Assembly (NCBI GenBank): GCA_002361655.1
Contig: DETM01000020.1
Location: 1-19,641 of the forward strand
From: Prevotella sp. UBA3288
GTDB lineage: Bacteria > Bacteroidota > Bacteroidia > Bacteroidales > Bacteroidaceae
Direction: 5' to 3'
DNA: 19,641 nucleotides
Part shown: positions 1 to 6,500 of the stretch, one piece after another
Numbering within the stretch: position 1 is the first letter of the stretch
Layout of the letters: the number at the start of each line of letters is the position of its first letter
Notes under the pieces: generated by a model
The model's input: only the letters and a program-made list of their open reading frames with translations
Databases searched by the model: none
What the model was told of the DNA's origin: nothing
Made by a program: the position numbers and the translations under genes

Positions 1-6
1 TGAAAT

Positions 7-132
7 TTAACCGGACAGTAGTGTCCATATTGCCATTATTTTGCTCTTCTGATAGACATATGTAATTCGCGACCTATCCTCATTCAGCGAGATAAGTCCC
101 TTGTCTATTCCTATCTGTATATAGTCCTTCAT
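7..132 (-). pseudogene. Possible 5' fragment of a larger gene at the window edge (41-aa ORF)
   Basis: A 41-codon frame starts MKDYIQIGIDKGLISLNEDR and continues RITYVYQKSK before it reaches TAA. The first 31 residues look like genuine protein. They are loosely reminiscent of the N-terminus of Bacteroidetes type I restriction HsdR-like proteins, but this is recall and not a search. After SK the frame becomes unconvincing. A one-base shift (SKNNGNMDTTVRLNF) keeps a frame open to the window edge, so this is either a frameshifted remnant or a short gene cut by the boundary. It lies downstream of the zinc-ribbon gene on the same strand. Confidence is low because only the edge is visible. Confidence 0.25.
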
Positions 133-160
133 CTGTCAATGCTGTTTTTTCTTTTATTAC

Positions 161-204
161 CTTCGAACCATCTTCGAGCCATCTCCGAACACTATCCAAA
201 CGAC
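161..204. repeat. 11-bp tandem repeat, about four units
   Basis: Successive 11-mers read CTTCGAACCAT, CTTCGAGCCAT, CTCCGAACACT and ATCCAAACGAC. The first two differ at one position and later units decay. The array ends two bases before the stop codon of the zinc-ribbon gene on the minus strand. No stable hairpin-plus-T-run terminator was seen here. This is one of many short-period repeats at gene ends in the window, though the unit length differs from the others. Confidence 0.6.
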
Positions 205-206
205 AT

Positions 207-752
207 TTATCCCAACTTCGTCCCGCACTCAGGACAGAACTTGGAGGCGCCGTCGGTCTTGGTGCCGCAGTTGGTGCAGAACTTATAGGGAGTGGAGGAT
301 GTGGAGGCGAAAGAGGATCCGGTGGCTGATGACGATGATGAAGCGAATGAGGATGTCCCGCCTCCGGCTATCGCCTGCTCTGCCAGGGCGAGGGCACGGT
401 CGTCGAGAGAGGACTGCTCCACCAAACCCCATATCTGGGTGATGAGCACAGGCCAGAAGAAGAGCATGGAGATGACGGTGGGGATGGCCTGCTGGCCGTA
501 GATGCCTACATTGGCATCGAAGAGCACACCGTCGGTCTGGGGGATGAGCGTCACCTTCAGGGCAGAGCGCATGCCCAATACTGCTTTAAAGAGGTTGCCC
601 TTGGTAATGCTGATGTCCTTGCCGCCACTCATCAGGGTATCGACCTTCACATCAAAGCCGTCGCGCACAAAATCGTTCTGGATAGCCTCTGCAATAGCGT
701 TAATCTGCGAGGGGTGCGCTGCCAACAGTTTCTTTTTACTATATGTTGCCAT
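207..752 (-). CDS. Zinc-ribbon membrane-associated protein, function unknown
   Basis: This is a 181-aa protein. Residues 1-85 are a soluble domain of unknown family. Residues about 88-111 form one hydrophobic segment (TVISMLFFWPVLITQIWGLV), likely membrane-spanning. Residues about 130-155 are a low-complexity Gly/Ser/Ala linker. The C-terminus is a zinc ribbon of the zinc_ribbon_2/DZR type with Cys159-Cys162 and Cys173-Cys176 (CTNCG, CPECG). The start lies two bases after the stop of the 84-aa upstream gene, so the two are almost certainly cotranscribed. The ribbon resembles that at the end of the M48 peptidase two genes upstream, suggesting related metal-binding or protein-docking tails. No enzymatic motif is visible. 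The gene call is firm and the function unknown. Confidence 0.85.
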   Translation of the reverse strand: MATYSKKKLLAAHPSQINAIAEAIQNDFVRDGFDVKVDTLMSGGKDISITKGNLFKAVLGMRSALKVTLIPQTDGVLFDANVGIYGQQAIPTVISMLFFWPVLITQIWGLVEQSSLDDRALALAEQAIAGGGTSSFASSSSSATGSSFASTSSTPYKFCTNCGTKTDGASKFCPECGTKLG

Positions 753-754
753 AA

Positions 755-1009
755 TTATCCAATGTTTTGAAGTTGATAGTAATTGTAAATGGCTGTGAGC
801 ACATTGGTCTCTGCAAAGAGGCGCTTTACCAGCAGTTGATCCTCTTCGCTAAAATGGTTCTCTACTTCATGGAGCAGGTCGATGACGCGGTTGGTCTGCT
901 CACGCAACTCGTCACTGGTCACCACCCCGTCAGCCATGATTTTCTGAAACGACGGCTCTTGGGCAATCATCTCGTCAATGTCGATAAATCCTTGTTCGTT
1001 GAATATCAT
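755..1009 (-). CDS. Conserved-looking 84-aa protein of unknown function
   Basis: This is a small acidic soluble protein with no signal peptide, membrane segment or cysteines. Predicted helices carry charged heptad-like stretches (DELREQTNRVIDLLHEVENH). The segment FIDIDEMIAQEPSFQKIMAD is followed by GVVTSDEL, which reads like a helical scaffold or EF-hand-like turn but lacks a full calcium-binding loop. It ends two bases before the zinc-ribbon gene and follows the M48 peptidase after a repeat-rich gap. I do not recognise the family. Its tight coupling to the zinc-ribbon gene is the best evidence that it is real and that the two products act together. Confidence 0.75.
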   Translation of the reverse strand: MIFNEQGFIDIDEMIAQEPSFQKIMADGVVTSDELREQTNRVIDLLHEVENHFSEEDQLLVKRLFAETNVLTAIYNYYQLQNIG

Positions 1010-1025
1010 CTTCGTGTTGTTTTAA

Positions 1026-1127
1026 GTTTTTGTCAAGAATTAGAGAATGCTTACTTTTGTTTTGTCAAGAATTAGAGAATTAGAGAATTTTTAATTCTGT
1101 TTTATCAAGAATTTGAGAATTAGGGAC
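1026..1127. repeat. Three copies of a 23-bp AT-rich unit with 8-bp sub-periodicity
   Basis: Near-identical copies of TGTCAAGAATTAGAGAAT-type sequence start at 1026, 1058 and 1098. The spacings are 32 and 40 bp, both multiples of eight. Inside the array GAATTAGA is tandemly repeated (1070-1090). The array fills nearly the whole gap between the M48 peptidase and the 84-aa gene. No good promoter (TAnnTTTG) was seen in it, so the downstream pair probably depends on read-through from the peptidase promoter. Confidence 0.75.
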
Positions 1128-1130
1128 ACA

Positions 1131-2009
1131 TCAAAGCTGGCATCCGCAGTTACGGCAGAAACGCCAGCCTTCATCCACCGGACAACCACACCGTGGACAG
1201 GTGCGACCAGAAGAACTGTCCATCGTTCCGCCATTCTTTATCATCCGATATTGCTCACTCTCGCCCCATTTCAGAATTTCTCGCACACGAACAGCGGAGA
1301 ACGGATGGTCGAGGCCGGCTATCACGGCGAGTTGCAGGGTTTTGTTCCACAGCCCGTTGTTTTGTATCTTGTCATATTCGTCAGCCTGCGCTGCCCACTC
1401 CTTCATGTCTATCTGTGAAGTAAGGCTCTTGGGACCACCCGACAAGCGAGCCATCGTACTGGCTACGACTTCTGGTGAGGTGATGATACTTGCTGCCCGG
1501 TCGGCAGACAGTTCACTCTTGCGATACCAATAGAGCAGCGCATACTGAACGGGAGTAGCCAGCGTTCCCAAGATCCCCAGATTAGCCAGCCCACTACTGA
1601 TCCACTGCGCAACAGTATGGTAGAGCACATGGCGACACAGGATATGTCCGCACTCATGGGCAATGATGGCATCGAGTTCCTCGTCGCTCATCATCTCCAC
1701 CAGGCTCGAAGTGACAGTGATGTAGATACGGGTGTCACCAGAAGTCCAGGCATTAGGCACTGGATTCATCTGCAAGTAAAACTCCGGCTCAGGGATGCCC
1801 ATACGCTGACAGATAGGCGGCAAATGGCGGTAAATCTTAGGCAGTTGCTTCTCCGACAGCCGTATGGAAGAAGCCATGTTCACACCATACTGCAGGTTCT
1901 CGATGCCAATGGCCAATATCTTTTTGACCAATGCCGCAAAGCCGGGGATTCCCTCCATTTGTCTCAATGCGGCGGCATCTTCGGGATGTATAAAATCAGA
2001 AGGTTTCAT
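1131..2009 (-). CDS. M48-family zinc metallopeptidase with C-terminal zinc ribbon
   Basis: This 292-aa protein carries the gluzincin motif HECGH at residues 118-122, in the context DAIIAHECGHILCRH. A candidate third zinc ligand is Glu166 in SELSADRAA, which is the M48 arrangement (HtpX/Oma1/YggG-like). A hydrophobic stretch at about 134-161 may embed or contact the membrane. There is no N-terminal signal peptide and no N-terminal membrane helices of the HtpX kind, so the active site is probably cytoplasmic. The C-terminus adds a ribbon with Cys271-Cys274 and Cys285-Cys288 (CPRCG, CRNCG), absent from classical M48 enzymes. A promoter lies 25-55 bp upstream of the start. It begins a run with the 84-aa gene and a second zinc-ribbon protein. 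Substrate unknown. Confidence 0.88.
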   Translation of the reverse strand: MKPSDFIHPEDAAALRQMEGIPGFAALVKKILAIGIENLQYGVNMASSIRLSEKQLPKIYRHLPPICQRMGIPEPEFYLQMNPVPNAWTSGDTRIYITVTSSLVEMMSDEELDAIIAHECGHILCRHVLYHTVAQWISSGLANLGILGTLATPVQYALLYWYRKSELSADRAASIITSPEVVASTMARLSGGPKSLTSQIDMKEWAAQADEYDKIQNNGLWNKTLQLAVIAGLDHPFSAVRVREILKWGESEQYRMIKNGGTMDSSSGRTCPRCGCPVDEGWRFCRNCGCQL

Positions 2010-2033
2010 ATCGGTTAATAGTAATTTTGGCGG

Positions 2034-2064
2034 TAAAGTTACGAAAAATGCTCAAAACGACAAA
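2034..2064 (-). promoter_or_regulatory. Bacteroidetes-type promoter for the M48 peptidase gene
   Basis: On the minus strand a -33 TTTG (2061-2064) is followed after 19 bp by TAACTTTA (2034-2041). This matches the TAnnTTTG -7 consensus except at the last base. The expected start site lies about 18-20 bases ahead of the ATG at 2009. Confidence 0.5.
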
Positions 2065-2099
2065 ATAAAATGACAAAAAAGTGACTTTACTTTTTAGCA

Positions 2100-2567
2100 T
2101 CAATCATCTTCAAAAGCCTTGTTTTTGATGTGATGACCTGTAATTTCTTCAAGGAAGTCCTCACGCATCACCATGAGCAGGTCGCGGGTGTATTCTTCCA
2201 GCAGCCCTTTGTAGTACGTCACGTCCTTGTGGTTGGTCTTGGTGATGCGTTCCCACAGCGTCTGTTCCGTCGCATCTTTATGAGCCGCATCTATCAATTC
2301 CCGGTCATCGTCGGTCATCAACTTCCGCAGTTTCTGCTCGTCAAATATCAAAGGAGTCTCTTTTAGCGCTTCCGGAGCATGCTCTTTCCACCGCTCTTCA
2401 AGGTAGGCCCGATACTCCGCCTCTATCCTTAGCGGCAGGTCCTTCGTGTACTCCCCGATGGTTTCGGGCCGTTCATATGCAGCCTCTTTCGCGAGGTTGC
2501 CAAAATACTTGTCGAGCAGTACCTGCTCCTTCTCTTTACAGCATTTTACTATTTCTTCGTTTGCCAT
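2100..2567 (-). CDS. Charged 155-aa protein of unknown function
   Basis: This is a soluble, strongly charged and probably all-helical protein (many Glu, Lys, Arg, Asp). It has no signal peptide or membrane segment. A Cys-Cys pair lies near the N-terminus (VKCCKEKEQ) and a His-His near the C-terminus (ITGHHIKN). I recognise no catalytic motif. The start at 2567 is the first ATG after the stop of a short decayed frame upstream. The only good promoter upstream is at 2906-2937, about 340 bases away, so the transcript would carry a long leader through the remnant. It precedes the M48 gene by 90 bp, but that gene has its own promoter, so cotranscription is uncertain. Confidence 0.7.
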   Translation of the reverse strand: MANEEIVKCCKEKEQVLLDKYFGNLAKEAAYERPETIGEYTKDLPLRIEAEYRAYLEERWKEHAPEALKETPLIFDEQKLRKLMTDDDRELIDAAHKDATEQTLWERITKTNHKDVTYYKGLLEEYTRDLLMVMREDFLEEITGHHIKNKAFEDD

Positions 2568-2597
2568 TGTCAGTCTTTTATTTCGTTATTTTCTTTT

Positions 2598-2888
2598 TTA
2601 TTCAGCAACTTCCACGTCGTCATACACCGCGCGAACCTTCTTCTCTTCAAAGAGCTTTATCTGATTAAACCTTGTCATACCTTATAGTCATTCTGTTGCT
2701 CGTCCATACCTTGATTATATTTGAATCTCCATTCTTACAGTCCACATCTTTTATTCAAGATAATACTTCTGCCGCTCCTCTGGTATCATGGGGCGGTACT
2801 TGAAGCGGTGTAAATGCCATTTTCTATAAAAACGATTTTTATGTTATTATTCCAGACTATTGACAATAAAGGGTGCTTCATAAGCCAT
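2598..2888 (-). pseudogene. Decayed reading frame downstream of an intact promoter
   Basis: Starting 18 bases after a consensus promoter, ATG at 2888 begins MAYEAPFIVNSLE and then meets two TAA codons (2844-2849). The same frame continues with KNRFYRKWHLHRFKYRP and MIPEERQKYYLE before TAA (2751-2753). A shifted frame then reads IKDVDCKNGDSNIIKV and WTSNRMTIRYDKV, ending at TAA. The first frame resumes at ATG 2678 with a 26-aa ORF containing FNQIKLFEEKKVRAVYDD, ending at 2598. The pieces join into a plausible protein if two frameshifts and a stop pair are ignored. The last piece resembles the start of Bro-N domain proteins (recall only). An alternative is a set of overlapping tiny ORFs in a leader. 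Confidence 0.4.
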
Positions 2889-2905
2889 CAACGATTTGTT
2901 CTGTG

Positions 2906-2937
2906 CAAAGATAACGAAATTCTGTTAAACTGCCAAA
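2906..2937 (-). promoter_or_regulatory. Consensus Bacteroidetes promoter
   Basis: A minus-strand TTTG (2934-2937), a 20-bp spacer and TATCTTTG (2906-2913) match the -33/-7 consensus exactly. Transcription would start near 2900, about 12 bases before ATG 2888, and run through the decayed frame toward the 155-aa gene. Confidence 0.65.
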
Positions 2938-3035
2938 TCTTCTGCCACTTTTTTTACACTGTCCATGTCTTGTTACATTTTGTTTAAGCGTTGCTAAATA
3001 TCGCGTGGGACGAGTGCCCTATCAGCCCCCCTTCT

Positions 3036-3096
3036 GATGCCCTCCCTCTTAGACATTAACCCCCTTATAGGGGGTATATGTCATAGAGGGGGCATC
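3036..3096. repeat. 61-bp imperfect inverted repeat
   Basis: The left arm begins GATGCCCTCCCTCT and the right arm ends AGAGGGGGCATC. The arms pair over nearly their whole length with small interruptions. The core ACCCCCT-TAT-AGGGGGT (3059-3075) is a perfect 7-bp stem with a 3-base loop. Runs of C flank both ends (3027-3031 and 3101-3106). There is no U-run on either side, so a simple intrinsic terminator is less likely than a palindromic repeat or a small non-autonomous element. Confidence 0.65.
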
Positions 3097-3106
3097 AACT
3101 CCCCCC

Positions 3107-3276
3107 ATGGTGGCCTGCGGCTACCTCAGCCGTGAGCAGATGCTGAGGCCCGCCGGCTGCTGGGACAGCCCGCCGCCATCTCGCCCCTGCTGGAGTTGCA
3201 GGCCACACCGGCGCAGAAGGCGGTGAAGACAGACCTTGCCGACTACTGGTTTGAAGCCTCCAAACGCACCCTTTGA
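3107..3276 (+). pseudogene. C-terminal remnant of an unidentified gene
   Basis: From ATG 3107 the frame reads MVACGYLSREQM. A one-base shift near 3140 then gives AEARRLLGQPAAISPLLELQ followed by ATPAQKAVKTDLADYWFEAS and KRTL, ending at TGA 3274-3276. The second part has the composition and codon use of real protein and ends in a natural-looking C-terminus. The frame break and lack of upstream sequence make this a remnant. The codons for FEASKR at the end form the first unit of the 22-bp tandem repeat that follows. I do not recognise the family. Confidence 0.4.
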
Positions 3277-3354
3277 AGCCTCCAAACGCACCCTTTGAAG
3301 CCTCCAAACGAGGTGTTTGAAGCCTCCAAACGGAATGCCAGGAGCCTCCAAACA
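3250..3354. repeat. 22-bp tandem repeat, four full units and one decayed unit
   Basis: TTTGAAGCCTCCAAACG occurs perfectly at 3250, 3272, 3294 and 3316, exactly 22 bp apart. A degraded fifth copy lies at 3338-3354. The 5-bp linkers are CACCC, CACCC, AGGTG and GAATG, so the 17-bp core is kept while the linker varies. The first unit is the 3' end of the remnant gene, encoding FEASKR. The period is close to two helical turns and in the size range of plasmid iterons, but no replication gene is nearby. Confidence 0.85.
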
Positions 3355-3480
3355 ACATTAAATTCTCATGTCTGAACACAACTCCGTCTACGGCGAGGAC
3401 GTATGCAGCGGGGTGGCCATCAAACTGCAGAACTGTCTGCTTCTTTTTACACCGATTTTCAAAAAAATAGTTTCTCGATA

Positions 3481-3513
3481 TTTCGTTTATTTCGGAAAAA
3501 AGAAGTACCTTTG
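3481..3513 (+). promoter_or_regulatory. Promoter of the TPR-CHAT gene
   Basis: TACCTTTG at 3506-3513 matches the TAnnTTTG -7 element. A weak -33 (TTTCG, 3481-3485) lies 20 bp upstream. Transcription would begin near 3520, which rules out the in-frame ATG at 3368 as the start and leaves ATG 3530 or 3572. Confidence 0.5.
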
Positions 3514-3571
3514 CCAACGGACAAACATAATGCGCATTCCTGCATATCACGAACATAAAAAAACAGAATCT

Positions 3572-6500
3572 ATGCACAGAACCCTTACCCTACTGCTTGG
3601 TCTGGTCACCACGCTGGTCTGCACAGCGCAGAGCGAGCAGAGCAACACGCTCTTCGCCAAAGGCGTGGATCTCTACACGTCAGAAAAATACCAAGAGGCA
3701 ATCCCCGTGTTTGAAGAGGTGGAACGACTCGACGAAGCAGAACTCGACTCAACCAGCAACCGGCGGGGCTATGCCACCATGTGGCTCGCCTCGTGCTACT
3801 ACCGTCTGGGAAATACCGACAAAGCCGTCGCCATCGACCCGCGCTTCTGTGACATACCCCCCCTTGACCGGCGGCTGACAATAGAGGCCGACCTGCTGAG
3901 CGACAGACTGAACACCCTCGACTCGCCACAGCATTTCGAAGAGGCGCTGGCACTGAGCCGACAAATTATGGCGCTAGAGATAGCAGCACTGGGCGGCGAG
4001 ACGTCAGCGTCGATGGGCTCCCGCATGGGCATCACCACCCTGCTGGCACTGCTTGGCAGGAAGGCAGAGGCAGTGGCGTCGCTCGACTCACTCATTGCCA
4101 TCTGCTCAGCGACTTACGGTCCGAGGGTGCGCATGATGGAAGAGATTCTGCAGCAGCGCATCAACCTGTATGGCTACTGGAACGACCCTGACGGCGCTGA
4201 CCGTAGTTTCGAGGCGCTACACAATTATTATACAGGTGCGGGCAGAAGTCTCACCGACGAAGCCTACCGCAATCTGGACAATTGGGCAGGTATGTACCTG
4301 CAGACAGGAAATAGTGCACGCTATGACCACGTACAACGGCTACGGCAGGAGACCATCGCCAACCGCTATGGCGCAGAGAGCCAGGAGATGGCGTTTCTGA
4401 TGCTGGCAACCTCGCGCGACCATCTGTCTATGGGCCGACTGCCCGAGGGCCTCGCTGCCGCCAAAGAGGCAGAACGCATAGGCAACGCCCTGGGTGGCAA
4501 AAGCCACCCAGCACGTCTGCTGGGACTGGTGATGCAATCCAACGTGGCCCTGGCTCAGCAAGACACCAAGGAGGCGCGCCATCTGCTGCGCGACTGTCTG
4601 AAGAACATCCGTTCGGGCAAGGCTGCCGAACTGAAGGAACTCACCACGATGGTGATGGGCACACTGATGATGGTGCAGAGCATGGAAGGCAAGATGGATC
4701 CAGAACTGATGGGCGAGGCTCAGGCCATGCTCCGCACCATGCGCCAGGAGCGTAGCGAGCACGATGTGGTCTACATACAGACGGCCCTACAGTTGGCTCT
4801 GCCGATGGCTATGAACGGACAGGCCGAAGAGGCGGCAAGTCTCATCCGCCCGCTGCAGGACTTCATGGCAGAGGGCGACCAGTACAGCCAACTCTACAAT
4901 TCGGGATTTGTCTTTCTCGAGGCTTCCCACTATGTTGATGCACGCAAGGCCTTCAGCCGCGGACTGGAGATACTGAACCGCGAACTCTCACGCCAACATG
5001 CCGCACAGACCGTGGCCGAGTGCCGCCAGCGCATTGACATCAGTCTAGACTATCTGGAGCGTGTGCACGGCAGCCACTCCTATGGGCTGACCAGCACCGA
5101 TACCACCGCCTATGCTGTGTCGATGATAAAACAGGACCTGCTGCAGTCGAAACTGCTGGTGCTGGCACACAGCGACAGTCTGGGCACACGCTCCTTCATG
5201 CAGACGCTGCACGACTATGCCATTACTGCCGGAAAGCAGACAGAGGATTTGGTGATGGCCGACAGCATCGTGGGTATGTTTACTGCACGGATCAAAGAGC
5301 AGTTCGGCGAGTCGTCAGACCAGTATCAGGAAGCACTGGCGATAGCCGACGAAGTCCACCCCAAGCCAGCCGGAGAAGAGCGCACCGACAGTACGACAGA
5401 CGACGGCCAGGCAGAAAAGCAGCAGACGCAGAGACCTCTCGAGGCACTGGCCCAGGCGTGGCGAGAACTGCCGCTGGCCGACTATGAGTGGCAGGAGCAG
5501 CAGATGATGGACCGGCTGAAGGGCCATCCACTGTTGGTGCGTGCCGGCGTGCTGCTCTACGTGATGAACGACCCCAACTGGTATCGCATTGACTCAGGCC
5601 AACGCAAAGCCGATGCCACGCGGGCCTGGCATGAACTGCAGCAGGTGCTTTCAGAAATAAAGGGCCAGAACAACCCGACACTCGAACTCACTTATCGCCA
5701 GTACACGATGCTGATGGCAGTAAGCGTATGGGCCAACTACTGGAACTACGACATCAAGGACCGCAGCGAACTGCTACCGCTGTTCGAGCAGGTGTATCAG
5801 TGGATCAGGAATATGGCCGAACTGCAGGCTTGCAAGGAGAGTTACGAGGCACTGGCGATGTACTGCGACGCACTCGACCATAGGAGATGGCAAGACAAAC
5901 TGGAAGGTGAAGCACTCAAGGAGAACTGCCAACAGATTGTCGAGACCGACCGTCTGCGTAAGCAGGTGCGCCGCAACTGTATTAAGACCATGGAAGAGCG
6001 GCAGTCGACCTACAGAAACCGCTGGCCAGAAATCCGCCTATGGCGCGACATCTTCGATGATTACCGCTCTGTCGACAATGAATATCATGGCATCACCGAC
6101 AACCACTTGGACTACATCATCTGGGATGCCTACCACCAACTGGGCCTCGACCCGAACGGCAGTGGCGACGAAGCCTACCAGAACCTCATGGCAACATGGA
6201 ACGAAGTGAAGGTGAAACAACGCGAGTCTTACATCAGCGACGACGAGATACAGAAATACATAGACCGACTGAATGCCGACGCATGGGAAATGCTGAAGAG
6301 CAGCAACGACAGCATAGCGCGGCTGGCCTACGACATCGCACTCTTCACCAAAGGCTACCTGTTGCGCTCGGAGCAACTGCTAGGAAAGACCATCGAACAG
6401 TCGGGCAACAGAACAGTCCTGAAGAAGTTTCGCACCTACATGGACATCCAGCAGCGACTAGACAATACGGCACTGCCTGCCGAAGAAGCCAGGGAACTGG

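Larger units (their letters stand above)
2568..3571. other. Kilobase without an intact gene; remnants and repeats
   Basis: From left to right this gap holds a broken minus-strand frame (2598-2888), its promoter (2906-2937), a stretch with nothing recognisable (2938-3035), a 61-bp palindrome (3036-3096), a plus-strand gene remnant (3107-3276), a 22-bp tandem repeat (3250-3354) and the promoter of the CHAT gene (3481-3513). Base composition changes sharply, from AT-rich before about 3000 to GC-rich after 3100, as expected from pieces of different origin. The frame of the CHAT gene is open upstream to 3368, but I read 3368-3571 as mainly noncoding. Confidence 0.6.

Noticed and set aside
1032..1066. 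TTGACA-like sigma70 -35 elements on the minus strand in the repeat
   Set aside because: They arise from the repeat unit itself, and Bacteroidetes primary sigma factors do not use the E. coli consensus.
3250..3354. CRISPR array
   Set aside because: The variable parts are only 5 bp, far too short for spacers, and there are no cas genes.
3368..3571. N-terminal extension of the CHAT ORF (68 residues)
   Set aside because: It would place the signal peptide internally and start upstream of the promoter at 3481-3513.
3095..3577. 160-aa minus-strand ORF across the repeat region
   Set aside because: Its C-terminal half is the 22-bp repeat and remnant read backwards, and the N-terminal half lies over the CHAT promoter. 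No coherent domain was seen.
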